Source of the DNA: Saccharothrix sp. ALI-22-I
GTDB lineage: Bacteria; Actinomycetota; Actinomycetes; Mycobacteriales; Pseudonocardiaceae
Reading direction: 5' to 3'
Length of the DNA stretch: 64,000 nucleotides
NCBI RefSeq assembly: GCF_001984175.1
Contig: NZ_MTQP01000057.1
Span: forward strand, 124,001-188,000
Shown here: positions 1-8,364 of the stretch, one piece after another
Layout: each line of letters starts with the position of its first letter
Numbering within the stretch: the first letter of the stretch is position 1
Position numbers and translations under genes: made by a program
Notes under the pieces: generated by a model
Told to the model about the DNA's origin: nothing
Database searches by the model: none
The model's input: only the letters and a program-made list of their open reading frames with translations

Positions 1-695
1 ACCTGGCGCCGTTCCTGCCCAACCACCCGCTCCAGCCGCTGGCCGGTCCGGCTTCCGGTGTCGGCCCGATCAGCGCCGCGCCGTGGGGTTCGGCGTCGAT
101 CCTGCCGATCTCGTGGGCGTACGTGCGGATGATGGGCGCGGACGGCCTGCGCCGGGCGACGCTGACCGCGGTGGCGGCGGCGAACTACGTGGCGCGCCGG
201 TTGGACGAGCACTTCCCGGTGCTCTACACCGGCGAGGGCGGGTTCGTGGCCCACGAGTGCATCCTGGACCTGCGGCCGATCACCAAGGCGACCGGTGTGA
301 CGGTGGACGACGTGGCGAAGCGGTTGGCGGACTACGGTCTGCACGCGCCGACCATGTCGTTCCCGGTGGCGGGGACGCTCATGGTGGAGCCGACGGAGAG
401 CGAGGACCTGGCCGAGATCGACCGGTTCATCGACGCGATGATCGCGATCCGGCACGAGATCGACCGTGTCGGGTCGGGTGAGTGGCCGGTGGACGACAAC
501 CCGCTGCGCAACGCACCGCACACGGCGGCGTCGATCGCGACCGAGTGGAACCACCCGTACAGCCGCGAGGTGGCGGTCTTCCCGGCGGGCACCTCGGCGC
601 CGAAGATCTGGCCCCCGGTGCGCCGCATCGACGGTGCCAAGGGCGACCGCAACCTGGTCTGCTCCTGCCCGCCGGTCTCCGCCTACGGCGGCTGA
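1..695 (+). CDS. gcvP: Glycine dehydrogenase (decarboxylating), C-terminal part
   Basis: This is the P-protein of the glycine cleavage system, which decarboxylates glycine with pyridoxal phosphate and passes the aminomethyl group to the lipoyl H-protein in the cytosol. Only the last 230 or so codons of a protein normally near 950 residues lie in the window; the reading frame is open from base 3 and the 5' part lies to the left. The segment [10 protein letters not shown], the [18 protein letters not shown] region and the ECILDLRP stretch are characteristic of the GcvP C-terminal domain. The PLP lysine is upstream of the window and cannot be checked. A strong hairpin follows the stop. Confidence 0.95.
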   Translation, partial: LAPFLPNHPLQPLAGPASGVGPISAAPWGSASILPISWAYVRMMGADGLRRATLTAVAAANYVARRLDEHFPVLYTGEGGFVAHECILDLRPITKATGVTVDDVAKRLADYGLHAPTMSFPVAGTLMVEPTESEDLAEIDRFIDAMIAIRHEIDRVGSGEWPVDDNPLRNAPHTAASIATEWNHPYSREVAVFPAGTSAPKIWPPVRRIDGAKGDRNLVCSCPPVSAYGG

Positions 696-711
696 TCGGC
701 ACAGCTCGCCC

Positions 712-748
712 CGGAACCCTGGCCGTGACGCTCGCGGCCAGGGTTCCG
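712..748 (+). terminator. Hairpin terminator after gcvP
   Basis: Perfect 13-bp arms (left CGGAACCCTGGCC) enclose an 11-nt loop, starting 17 nt after the gcvP stop. There is no U-tract, as is usual in GC-rich actinomycetes. It also lies just beyond the end of the convergent DUF3224 gene, so it may stop transcription from both sides. Confidence 0.75.
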
Positions 749-768
749 TGCTGTCCGCTCATTCGTGA

Positions 769-1176
769 TCAGGTGATCTCGTAGTCCAGCTCGAACCGCC
801 CCGGTTCGCCCTGGGCCCAGGTGATGCGGCCGGTGCCGGTGAGGCCGGTCAGGTCGTCGGTGGCGGAGACGACGGTGAAGGTGGCGTCGGCTACGCCGTC
901 CCGGTAGCCGCCGGTGTGGTGGAGGACGAAGGTGCCCTTGCGGCCGTCGAGGGTGCCGGTGACGAGCTCGTAGGCGATCGAGGTGCACGAATCGTCGTCC
1001 GGGTACGACATGACGAAACGCATGTCGCCCACGGCTTCCAGAGCTCCGCTGTACGCGACGGTCATGGCGCCGGTCGTCTGCTTCGGGCCGGTGACCTCGT
1101 CGTAGCGCTTGCCGTCCCAGGTGTGTTCGTCCCAGCTCTTCATTTCCGCGCCGGCGGTGGCGTGCGTGGTGGTCAT
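769..1176 (-). CDS. DUF3224 family protein
   Basis: A 135-residue cytosolic protein of the DUF3224 family, a small beta-barrel fold of unknown biochemical role. The family signature is visible in the N-terminal KSWDEHTWDG, the central SYPDD segment, and the FVLHHTGGYRDG stretch. The start at 1176 is chosen because family members begin just before the KSWDE motif; an in-frame ATG at 1197 is an alternative but would begin almost inside the operator. It is transcribed divergently from a WYL regulator, with a perfect palindrome between them. This suggests that the regulator controls this gene; function otherwise unknown. Confidence 0.8.
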   Translation of the reverse strand: MTTTHATAGAEMKSWDEHTWDGKRYDEVTGPKQTTGAMTVAYSGALEAVGDMRFVMSYPDDDSCTSIAYELVTGTLDGRKGTFVLHHTGGYRDGVADATFTVVSATDDLTGLTGTGRITWAQGEPGRFELDYEIT

Positions 1177-1198
1177 GGGCGGAATCGTGCCGGGCATA

Positions 1199-1217
1199 CC
1201 TGACAGGTGCTGTCAGG
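1199..1217. promoter_or_regulatory. Palindromic operator between DUF3224 and WYL regulator
   Basis: Perfect 8-bp inverted repeat CCTGACAG-GTG-CTGTCAGG. It ends 8 nt before the regulator's ATG and lies 22 nt upstream of the DUF3224 start. The symmetry and position suggest the binding site of the divergently encoded WYL-type regulator, controlling both genes. Binding is inferred from sequence only. Confidence 0.7.
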
Positions 1218-1225
1218 ATGGCCGG

Positions 1226-2185
1226 ATGCGTGCCAGTCGGTTGTTGTCCCTGCTGCTCCTGCTCCAGTCCCGCGGACGGATGACGGCGCAGGAGTTGGCG
1301 GACGAGCTGGAAGTGTCCGTCCGCACGGTCTACCGGGACGTCGAAGCGCTCGGCGCGTCCGGTGTCCCGGTGTACGCCGACCGCGGGCCGGCGGGCGGTT
1401 ACCGGCTGGTCGACGGCTACCGCACCAGGCTCACCGGGCTGACCACCGAGGAGGCCGACTCGCTGTTCCTCGCCGGTATGCCGGGTCCGGCCGCCGAGCT
1501 GGGGTTGGGCGCGGTGGTGGCTGCGGCGCAGCTCAAGGTGCTCGCCGCCCTGCCGCCGGAGCTGCGGTCGCGGGCCGCGAGGGTGCGGGAGAGGTTCCAC
1601 CTGGACGCGCCGGGGTGGTTCCGCGGCAACGAGGGAACGCCGCACGTGGCCGAGATCGCGGAAGCCGTGTGGCAGCAGCGCCGCCTGCGCATCCGGTACC
1701 TGCGGTGGGCGCAGGTCGAGGTGGAGCGGACGGTCGAGCCGCTCGGTCTCGTGCTCAAGGCCGGCACCTGGTACCTGGTCGCGCGCACCGACGACCTGCG
1801 CACGTACCGGGTCTCGCGGGTGTTGGAGCTGACCGCGCTGGACGAGCCGTTCGACCGGCCGGACGGGTTCGACCTGGCCGAGTACTGGGCGGGCTGGTCG
1901 GAGCGGTTCGAGGAGCGCATGTACCCGATGCGGGTGACGGTCCGGATGACGCCGAGCGGGCTCAGGAGCGCCAAGGTGCTGCTCAGCCTCGTCGCGGCCC
2001 GCGAGCTCAAGGACGTCGAGCCCGACGGCGACTGGACGACCGTGCGCGTGCCGGTCGAGTCGTTGGACCACGCCTTGGTCGACCTGCTCCGCCTCGGCCC
2101 GGAGGTCGAAGTGCTGGAACCACCGGAGCTGCGGGAGCGGGTCATCGCCAGGATCGCCGCAATGGGCGCCGTCTACCAGCGGTGA
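1226..2185 (+). CDS. YafY-type transcriptional regulator (HTH_11 + WYL domain)
   Basis: A 319-residue DNA-binding regulator. An N-terminal winged helix (about residues 1-60: MTAQELADELEVSVRTVYRDVEAL) is followed by a WYL ligand-sensing domain (about 140-220) and a C-terminal extension typical of the YafY/PafBC-like group. The ATG at 1226 was chosen because it starts the conserved RLLSLLLLLQ helix and sits directly after the palindrome. It is probably autoregulated and controls the divergent DUF3224 gene. The ligand cannot be told from sequence. Confidence 0.9.
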   Translation: MRASRLLSLLLLLQSRGRMTAQELADELEVSVRTVYRDVEALGASGVPVYADRGPAGGYRLVDGYRTRLTGLTTEEADSLFLAGMPGPAAELGLGAVVAAAQLKVLAALPPELRSRAARVRERFHLDAPGWFRGNEGTPHVAEIAEAVWQQRRLRIRYLRWAQVEVERTVEPLGLVLKAGTWYLVARTDDLRTYRVSRVLELTALDEPFDRPDGFDLAEYWAGWSERFEERMYPMRVTVRMTPSGLRSAKVLLSLVAARELKDVEPDGDWTTVRVPVESLDHALVDLLRLGPEVEVLEPPELRERVIARIAAMGAVYQR

Positions 2186-2196
2186 ACGTGCTACGG

Positions 2197-2227
2197 TTAC
2201 ACGTGTAAGAGAATTCTTACACGTGAA
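2197..2227. promoter_or_regulatory. Double operator upstream of ArsR-type gene
   Basis: TTACACGTGTAA (2197-2208) is a perfect palindrome. TTACACGTG recurs at 2217-2225, exactly 20 bp or about two helical turns away. Together they form an 11-bp inverted repeat (CACGTGTAAGA-GAAT-TCTTACACGTG, 2200-2225). It directly abuts the ribosome-binding site AAGGAG of the ArsR-type gene, so binding there would block transcription or initiation. This is probably the autoregulatory site. Confidence 0.7.
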
Positions 2228-2235
2228 GGAGCGTC

Positions 2236-2586
2236 ATGACGGCCACCGGACCGACCGGCGACGAGCTGGTCGAGGTGCTGGCCGCGCTGGCCAACCCGCT
2301 GCGGCTGCGCATCGTGGCCACCCTGGCGGGCGGGCGCGACTACGTCAGCCACCTCGCCCGCGTGATCGGGGTGAGCCGGCCGCTGCTCCACATGCACCTG
2401 CAACGGCTGGAGGCGGCCGGTCTGGTCGTCGGCAGCCTGGAGCTGTCCGAGGACGGCAAAGCCATGAAGTACTTCGAGATCGCGGACTTCGACTTCACCC
2501 TGACCCCGTCGGCGCTGGCCGAGGCCGTCCTGACCCTGACCACACCGGACCCGCAGCGAGGTCCGGCGCGCGAGGAGCGTTCGTAA
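2236..2586 (+). CDS. ArsR-like winged-helix regulator
   Basis: A 116-residue winged-helix DNA-binding protein with the ArsR/MarR layout: LAALANPLRLRIVATLA, then the recognition region YVSHLARVIGVSRPLLHMHLQRLEAAGLV. No metal-binding Cys/His cluster is seen, so a metal-sensing role is unlikely; the signal is unknown. AAGGAG lies 4 nt upstream of the ATG. Its stop overlaps the ATG of the next gene (TAATG), so it is translationally coupled to a small membrane protein and probably co-transcribed with the reductase beyond. The overlapping palindromes upstream suggest self-repression. Confidence 0.85.
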   Translation: MTATGPTGDELVEVLAALANPLRLRIVATLAGGRDYVSHLARVIGVSRPLLHMHLQRLEAAGLVVGSLELSEDGKAMKYFEIADFDFTLTPSALAEAVLTLTTPDPQRGPAREERS

Positions 2587-2861
2587 TGGATTTCAGCGAG
2601 ATCACCTGGCCCGGCGCGATCCTCGCCGTCGGTGTCCTGTTCCTGGCTCTGGTCTTCGTGATGTTCCTGATCAGCAGCTTCCTGGACACGCGCAAGTCGA
2701 AGACCAACGCCGAGCAGGCCGAGGGGCTGCGACAGCTCGTGCGCCGCTACGAACAACTGGCCGAGAACACCCTCGACGTGCAGCAGCGCACCGCCGCGGA
2801 CCTGGCGGACCTGCGCACCCGCACCGCGTCCGTCGAGCACATCCTCAGAACGGTGGAGTGA
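2586..2861 (+). CDS. Small membrane protein with coiled-coil tail
   Basis: A 91-residue protein with one transmembrane segment (about residues 9-32, rich in V, L and F) followed by a basic patch RKSK and a charged, heptad-like helix to the C-terminus (about 40-90). No known domain is recognised. The ATG overlaps the stop of the ArsR-like gene, and the stop lies 2 nt before the ATG of the downstream reductase, so the three form a tight operon. Such a protein could dimerise at the membrane through its cytosolic tail; that is inference. Confidence 0.75.
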   Translation: MDFSEITWPGAILAVGVLFLALVFVMFLISSFLDTRKSKTNAEQAEGLRQLVRRYEQLAENTLDVQQRTAADLADLRTRTASVEHILRTVE

Positions 2862-2863
2862 CC

Positions 2864-3832
2864 ATGAAGGCGATCGTGCAGGACATGTACGGCGATCCGG
2901 ACGTGCTGGAGTTCCGGGAGGTCGACCGGCCCGAGCCGGGCGAGCGGCAGGTGCTGGTGCGCGTGCACGCGGCGGGGGTGAACATCGCCGACTGGTTCAT
3001 CATGACCGGCACCCCGTACTTCCTGCGCCTGGCGGGCTTCGGGCTGCGCACGCCGAAGCGGACCACCCCCGGCACGGACGTGGCCGGTGTCGTGGAGGCC
3101 GTCGGCGGTGGGGTCACCCGGTTCAAGCCCGGTGACGAGGTGTTCGGCGAGGGCAAGGCGACGTTCGCCGAGTACGCGTGCGCGGACGAGGACGACCTGG
3201 TCGCCAAGCCGGCGGGCGTGACGTTCGAGGAGGCCGCGGGCCTGCCGCTGGCCGGGATCACCGCGTTGCAGGGCGTGCGCGACGCGGCAAAGCTGACCGC
3301 GGGGCAACGGCTGCTGGTCAACGGCTCGTCCGGGGGCGTCGGCCACTTCGCCGTGCAGATCGCGAAGTCGATGGGCGCGGAGGTGACCGCGGTGTGCGGC
3401 CCGAACAACGTCGAGCTGGTGCGGGAACTGGGCGCGGACCACGTCGTGGACTACTCGCGCGAGGACTTCACCCGCACCTCGGAGCGGTACGACGCGATCC
3501 TCGACCACATCATGAACCACCCGTTCTCGGTGTTGTTGCGGCTGCTCACGCCCACCGGTGCGCTCATGCCGAATAGCGGCAACGGCGGCAAGTGGCTGGG
3601 TGGGGGCCGGCACCGGCTCAAGGCCGAAGTGATCCGGCCGTTCACGCGCCGCCGGATGGCGCCGTTCCTCGGCAAGACCACCCGCGCCGACCTGGAAGAA
3701 CTGGCCCGCCTGGCGGAGTCCGGGCAACTCAGGACCGTCGTCGGCCACACGTACCCGTTGAGCGACACCGCGCGGGCGATCCAGCACGTCGCCGGCGGTC
3801 ACGCACGCGGCAAGGTCGTCGTGACGAGCTAG
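2864..3832 (+). CDS. Zinc-independent medium-chain reductase (quinone oxidoreductase-like)
   Basis: A 322-residue medium-chain dehydrogenase/reductase of the quinone-oxidoreductase type, expected to use NADPH to reduce a quinone or enone. The GroES-like N-terminal domain begins MKAIVQDMYGDPDVLEFREV. The nucleotide-binding motif is NGSSGGVGHFAVQIAKSMGA, around residue 150. The structural-zinc cysteines of true alcohol dehydrogenases are absent. The ATG at 2864 is preferred to a GTG two codons earlier because GGTGGAG lies upstream at the right distance. It is the last gene of the ArsR-like/membrane-protein operon; the substrate is unknown. Confidence 0.88.
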   Translation: MKAIVQDMYGDPDVLEFREVDRPEPGERQVLVRVHAAGVNIADWFIMTGTPYFLRLAGFGLRTPKRTTPGTDVAGVVEAVGGGVTRFKPGDEVFGEGKATFAEYACADEDDLVAKPAGVTFEEAAGLPLAGITALQGVRDAAKLTAGQRLLVNGSSGGVGHFAVQIAKSMGAEVTAVCGPNNVELVRELGADHVVDYSREDFTRTSERYDAILDHIMNHPFSVLLRLLTPTGALMPNSGNGGKWLGGGRHRLKAEVIRPFTRRRMAPFLGKTTRADLEELARLAESGQLRTVVGHTYPLSDTARAIQHVAGGHARGKVVVTS

Positions 3833-3872
3833 GCGTGGCGGGCCAGGCGTGGCGGGCCAGGCGTGGCGGGCT
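3831..3872. repeat. 14-bp tandem repeat filling a convergent gene junction
   Basis: Three head-to-tail copies of AGGCGTGGCGGGCC (the last ends in CT) begin in the stop codon of the reductase gene and end in the stop codon of the opposing VWA gene. The junction thus consists of nothing else. Confidence 0.9.
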
Positions 3873-5652
3873 AGGTGGCCGAGAGCAGTTGGGCGAGCGC
3901 GGCGTCGATGCCGCGACCGTCCTCGACCACCGACAACGTGCCACCGGTGGAGCGGGCCAGTTCGGTCAACGGTTCGCGTTCCGGGTCGGGGCCGATCGCG
4001 ATGACGCTGATCACGATGTCCTTGCCGGGCTGCTTGGCCGACGCCAGCCGCGAGGTCAGCTCCTCGAACGTCAGCCCGCCGTCGTTCACGCCGTCGGTGA
4101 GCACCACGATCCGGTTGCGCTTGCCGTCCTGGTAGTTGGCCAACGTCTGCTGGTACAGCGCCAGCACGCTGGTGTAGAGCTGGGTCGCGCTCCGCGGTTG
4201 CAGCCCGGCCACGCCGTCCAGCAGCGCCTGCCGCTGCGCGGCGACCGGCCCGGTGGCCACGAGCTGCCGGTACGGCTTGTCGCCGTCGAGCTGCCGGGAG
4301 AACTCCCACAGCCCGAGCGATCCGGATACCGACCGGGTGACCTGCCCGGACAGCGCCTGCTTCAGCCAGTCCATCCGGCTGCGTCCGTCGCCGCCGGGTT
4401 CCTCCATCGACTTCGACGTGTCCACCAGCACGGTGACGACCTGCCCGTTGTCCGCCGTCGCCCACGCGGCCGAGATCTGCTGGGTCGTGTTGGCGTCGGC
4501 GGGCGCGAGTGTGTCGGTGACCGCGGCCCAGCGGATGCCGGGTGACGGCTTGGGCCGGTCGGTGGTGGCCTCGACCCGCAGGCCCGCGCCGGCCAGGATC
4601 TTCTGCTGGTCGTCCTCGTGCAGGAACTCCCGGAACGCCTGGGCCGCGCGCACCTGGGCCTCACCGACCCAGTCGCCCGCCAGCGGCACGAACGGGAAGT
4701 CCGCGATCGGCGTCGGCCCGCCCGCCGCCACCCCGTACAGGGGCTGCGCCGGCGGCGTGCCGCTGTCCTTGCCGGTGTTGTGCCGGTACAGGTCCACCTC
4801 GAACACCGGGACCGCGCTGAACCCGGCCGCGTTCACCGCGGTGTTCGTGCCGAGCTGGTTCAACGCCTCCCACGTGCCCACGGGCGTCTGCTCCGGCTTG
4901 GACGCGGTGAGCTTGCTCATCGTGGTCTTCACCGGGTCCAGCGCCAGCATCTCGGTGGTGACGGGTCCCTTGCCGTCGGGGCTCGCGCCGGCCAGCGCCG
5001 ACTGCACGGCCATCGCGGTGGCCGCGCTCGTCGCCGGATCGGGCATGGCGACCCTGAACTGACCCCACTCGGGGTGGCCGAACCGGCCCCAGCCGTCCGC
5101 CGCGCCGGCCAGGTCGGGCAGGTCGGTCCACCGGAACCCGGAACCGGACTGCACCGCCTGCGCGGGCTCCTGGTGCAGGGCGAGCAGCACGGGACTGGTC
5201 GCGATGGACTCGGGGGCCGCGCCGAGCAGTGCGGCGTTCTGCGCGCCGAGCCGGTCGGCCCACAGCATCGAGTCGGTGACCCACGCGTGCGGGCGTTCGC
5301 CGATCTTGGCGGTGTCCCAGCCCTGGGTGAGGCCTTCGAGCACGACCCCGGAGTCGATCGACTGCACCTCGACCTGGATGCAGTGGTCGTAGACGACGGG
5401 TCGCTGCTTGCTCCACGCCTCGGCGACCTGCTTGACCGCTTCGGCGACGCTGGGCGTCGCGGCGACCCGGAGCAGCGCCTGGCCCTCGTTGCAGTCACCG
5501 GCCTGTGCGGCGGCACGGCGTTCCACGATGCCGCCGACCCAGCTCCAGCCGAGCCAACCGAGCACCACCAGGACAACAAGGCCGACAATGGCCACGGGCC
5601 ACGTCGCGATGCCGCGCCGCACCTTCGTCCGCAGCGCGCGGTGTCGAGACAT
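3871..5652 (-). CDS. Membrane-anchored substrate-binding / von Willebrand factor A protein
   Basis: A 593-residue protein anchored by one N-terminal transmembrane helix (about residues 18-42) with no cleavage motif. Residues about 60-370 resemble an extracellular solute-binding domain (LLRVAATPSVAEAVKQVAEAW, then GLTQGWDTAKIGERPHAWV, a form seen in ABC-type binding proteins). Residues about 400-593 form a VWA domain with the MIDAS motif DTSKS at 411-415 and the later LTDGVND. The fusion occurs as a family in actinobacteria, but the ligand and role are unknown. No permease or ATPase is adjacent, so transport is not implied. Confidence 0.85.
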   Translation of the reverse strand: MSRHRALRTKVRRGIATWPVAIVGLVVLVVLGWLGWSWVGGIVERRAAAQAGDCNEGQALLRVAATPSVAEAVKQVAEAWSKQRPVVYDHCIQVEVQSIDSGVVLEGLTQGWDTAKIGERPHAWVTDSMLWADRLGAQNAALLGAAPESIATSPVLLALHQEPAQAVQSGSGFRWTDLPDLAGAADGWGRFGHPEWGQFRVAMPDPATSAATAMAVQSALAGASPDGKGPVTTEMLALDPVKTTMSKLTASKPEQTPVGTWEALNQLGTNTAVNAAGFSAVPVFEVDLYRHNTGKDSGTPPAQPLYGVAAGGPTPIADFPFVPLAGDWVGEAQVRAAQAFREFLHEDDQQKILAGAGLRVEATTDRPKPSPGIRWAAVTDTLAPADANTTQQISAAWATADNGQVVTVLVDTSKSMEEPGGDGRSRMDWLKQALSGQVTRSVSGSLGLWEFSRQLDGDKPYRQLVATGPVAAQRQALLDGVAGLQPRSATQLYTSVLALYQQTLANYQDGKRNRIVVLTDGVNDGGLTFEELTSRLASAKQPGKDIVISVIAIGPDPEREPLTELARSTGGTLSVVEDGRGIDAALAQLLSAT

Positions 5653-5749
5653 CGTCTTCCTCTCAGCGTCCGACCGACTACGGCTGGCGAATCCCGACCG
5701 GCGTCACGCTAACAGGTGACATCTTCAGAATGGGTGAAGTCACTCGGAG

Positions 5750-6637
5750 TCATCCGGCGGTGACGAGACCGGCTGACAGCACCCGGGTCAGGTCGATCAG
5801 CCGTGCCCTCAGCGGCGCGGCGGCCTCGGCGAACGCGCTCTGCTGCCGCACGTACTCGGCGCGGCCCTCGGCCGTCTCGATCGGCACCGGCCGGTAGCCC
5901 AGCGCCGCCAGGTCGTACGGGCTGGCCCGCATGTCCAGCTCGCGAATCCGCAACGCCAGCTCGAAGCAGTCCGCGACCAGCTCGGACGGGGTGGCCGGGT
6001 CGAGCTTGTAGGACCACTTGAACAGGTCCATGTTGGCGTGCAGGCAGCCCGGCTGCTCCAGCTCCGCCTGCGTCTCGCGGGTCGGCTGGAGCGCGTTGTG
6101 CGGCCTCGCTTGAGGCGTGAAGAAGCGGAACGCGTCGAAGTGCCCGCACTGCACCCGCTGCGACTCCACCACCTGGTCGGTGCCGGTGCTGCCCAGGCGC
6201 AGCGGCCACGCGTTGTGCCGCACCTGCTCGGGCTGCTGCCGGTAGACCATCGCCCACTCGTGCAAGCCGAAGCAGCCCAGCCGGGGCGCGCGGCCGGCGG
6301 TGGCGGTGAGCAGCCTGCCCGCGAACCCGATCGTGTTGGCCCGTTCCCGCGCGAACGCCTCGACGTCCAGCGTCACGCCCTCGTCGGTGCGCTTGTAGAC
6401 GGGCCACTTGAGGTAGGCGCGCGCCGCGTCGCCTTCGAGGACCACGCCGGGGCCGGGGTGCCAGCGTTCCAGCCGGGACGGGCGGTGCGAGTAGTAGCTG
6501 AACAAGAAGTCCAGCACGGGGTGCTTGAGGCCGGCGGCCTTGCGCTCGTGGTGCGGGCCGGTCCACTGCTTCACGCGGTCCGCGTGCGCGTCACGGCGCG
6601 CGGACCACTCGGCTTCGGACAAAACGACGACCCCCAC
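5750..6637 (-). CDS. Actinobacterial protein usually labelled 3-methyladenine DNA glycosylase
   Basis: A roughly 295-residue cytosolic protein with the conserved features of an actinobacterial family commonly named 3-methyladenine DNA glycosylase: the N-terminal LSEAEWSARRDAHADRVKQW, then LDFLFSYYSHRPSRLERWHPG, and CLHANMDLFKWSYKL. I see no helix-hairpin-helix motif or catalytic residue that would prove glycosylase activity, so the name is doubtful. The GTG at 6637 just before the conserved LSEAEW is chosen; the frame stays open to an ATG at 6778, but that extension is not conserved-looking. It is divergent from an MFS transporter. Confidence 0.7.
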   Translation of the reverse strand: MGVVVLSEAEWSARRDAHADRVKQWTGPHHERKAAGLKHPVLDFLFSYYSHRPSRLERWHPGPGVVLEGDAARAYLKWPVYKRTDEGVTLDVEAFARERANTIGFAGRLLTATAGRAPRLGCFGLHEWAMVYRQQPEQVRHNAWPLRLGSTGTDQVVESQRVQCGHFDAFRFFTPQARPHNALQPTRETQAELEQPGCLHANMDLFKWSYKLDPATPSELVADCFELALRIRELDMRASPYDLAALGYRPVPIETAEGRAEYVRQQSAFAEAAAPLRARLIDLTRVLSAGLVTAG

Positions 6638-6801
6638 GGTTGACCAGGGTACTTCGCCCCTGGCCAGGGCCGGCCCGAGCCCGGTGCGCGACGACACCTC
6701 TTCACGGCCCTCACGTCGGCTGACCGCGAGACCTGCAGCGGAGAGTCCACCCCACGCTAAAACGTTCGGCGGCGTCACGTCCTGCCGGCAGGGTGTTGAC
6801 C

Positions 6802-8007
6802 ATGTCCAGGGGGTGGGTGCGGCTACAGGCCGTCGCGGTGTCCGGTTCGGTGGCCGAAGGCCTGATGTTGTCGGTGGTGCCGTGGATCGCGGCGACGATC
6901 ACCTCCGATCCGCGGCAGCTGTCGCTGGTCAACGTCGTGGGTCAGTCGCCGTGGCTGTTGTTCTCGCTGTTCGCGGGTGTGCTGATCGACCGGGTGCGGC
7001 GCAGCACGGTGCTCGCGTCGGCGTACGCGGTGCAGGGGTGCGCGGCGTTGGCGCTCGCGGTGGCGGGGGTGACGGACGCGCTGAGCCTGCCGTTGTTGGT
7101 GGTCGTGGCGTTCGTGGTGACGTCGGCGCAGGTGCTCGGTGACGGCGCGTCCGGCGCGTTGGTGCCGGAGGTGGTCGAGCCGGGGCGGCTGGCCATGGCG
7201 AACACGCGGCTGATCCTGATCGACCGGGGCGCGGTGCAGTTCGTGGTGCCGCCGGTGGCCGGGTTCCTGGTCGCGTTCGGCCTGGGCACGCCCGCGTGGG
7301 TGGCTTGCGTGGCCGCGATGGTCGCGTTCGCGCTGGTACGGGGGCTGCGGTCGGCGGCGGCGACGCCGTCGGCCAAGCACCCGTTGCGGGATATCGCCGA
7401 CGGGCTGAAGTTCCTGGTCGGCACGCGGCTGTTGCTGTCGATCACGATCGCGGTGGGGCTCGGGTCGTTCGCGGCGAGCGCGGCGATCGCGATGTTCGTG
7501 CTGTACGCGAAGGAGGTGCTGGGGCTCGGAGCCGTCGGCTACGGCGTGATGCTGGCGTGCTCGGCGGCCGGGTGGGTGCTGTCGTCGTTCGTGGTGAGCC
7601 GGATCGTGGGCCGGCTCGGGTACGCGTGGTCGATGCGGCTGGGGCAGGTCGGCATGGTGGTGACGGTGGCGTTGATCGCCGTGCTGCCGCCGTGGGCGTG
7701 GGCGATCGGGGTGGTGAACCTGCTCCAGTCCGCGATCGTGATGGTGTGGAACGTGTGCTCGCAGTCCAGCCGGCAGCGCTTCACCCCACCCGCGCTGCTC
7801 GGCCGGGTGCTGACCAGTCATCGGGCGCTGGCCTGGGGACTGACCCCGCTGGGTGCCCTCACCGGCGGTTTCGTGGCCGCCGGGTTCGGCCTGCGGGCGG
7901 TGTGGGTGATGGCGGCGCTGATCCAGATCGGGGCCCTGGTCACCGCGTGGCTCGGGCTGTCGCCGAAGGCGTTCCGGGAGGCGGAACTGGTCGCGGCGAA
8001 CCGCTGA
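6802..8007 (+). CDS. MFS transporter
   Basis: A 401-residue integral membrane protein of the major facilitator superfamily with about 12 hydrophobic segments. The loop 2/3 motif A is recognisable as GVLIDRVRRSTVL. Similarity in layout is to the MFS_3/EntS-like exporters, which often export drugs or siderophores, but the substrate is not evident. ATG 6802 is used; GTG 6793 is a possible alternative. No regulator is adjacent. Confidence 0.87.
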   Translation: MSRGWVRLQAVAVSGSVAEGLMLSVVPWIAATITSDPRQLSLVNVVGQSPWLLFSLFAGVLIDRVRRSTVLASAYAVQGCAALALAVAGVTDALSLPLLVVVAFVVTSAQVLGDGASGALVPEVVEPGRLAMANTRLILIDRGAVQFVVPPVAGFLVAFGLGTPAWVACVAAMVAFALVRGLRSAAATPSAKHPLRDIADGLKFLVGTRLLLSITIAVGLGSFAASAAIAMFVLYAKEVLGLGAVGYGVMLACSAAGWVLSSFVVSRIVGRLGYAWSMRLGQVGMVVTVALIAVLPPWAWAIGVVNLLQSAIVMVWNVCSQSSRQRFTPPALLGRVLTSHRALAWGLTPLGALTGGFVAAGFGLRAVWVMAALIQIGALVTAWLGLSPKAFREAELVAANR

Positions 8008-8030
8008 CGCCGAGGGGCGGCGCGGGTGGT

Positions 8031-8303
8031 TCAGAGTGGGGGGACCAGGCCGGGGAACTTGCGGGCTCCGACGCAGTGGGGGCATTCCCGGCCGTTGTCC
8101 ACGGTGCGCGGCGCGCCGCCGATCACCGCTGACGTGGGGTTGGCGATGAACCCCGCCCCGCCGCACAGGTGGCAGATGGTGCGGGGCTCGGAGGTCACGC
8201 CGAACAGGTCGTCCTCGTCCTCGACGTCGTCCTCGTCGAACCCGTCCTCCTCCTCTTGGGAGTCGAACTCGTCCTCGTCGTCGTCATCCTCATGCGGATC
8301 CAC
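8031..8303 (-). CDS. Acidic protein with a zinc-ribbon-like cysteine pair set
   Basis: A 90-residue protein in two parts. The first 35 or so residues are almost entirely Asp and Glu. The second part carries ICHLCGGAGFI and ECPHC, two CxxC knuckles like those of DnaJ-type or zinc-ribbon domains. It probably binds one zinc ion. The acidic tail could mimic nucleic acid or bind basic proteins; that is inference. GTG start at 8303. Not recognised as a named family. Confidence 0.7.
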   Translation of the reverse strand: MDPHEDDDDEDEFDSQEEEDGFDEDDVEDEDDLFGVTSEPRTICHLCGGAGFIANPTSAVIGGAPRTVDNGRECPHCVGARKFPGLVPPL

Positions 8304-8319
8304 GTGACCAACCGTAGTC

Positions 8320-8358
8320 GGGTGGGACCGGCCACGCCCCGTCGGACCGGTCCCACCC
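8320..8358 (-). terminator. Hairpin terminator downstream of the sigma/CU044_5270 operon
   Basis: Perfect 12-bp arms (GGGTGGGACCGG and its complement) with a 15-nt loop lie 6 nt after the stop of the CU044_5270 gene on the minus strand, and upstream of the acidic zinc-ribbon gene. Confidence 0.7.
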
Positions 8359-8364
8359 CTGCGG

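Noticed and set aside
683..2071. Long minus-strand open frame opposite the WYL regulator
   Set aside because: Antisense shadow of a recognised gene; His/Arg/Pro-rich translation with no family features.
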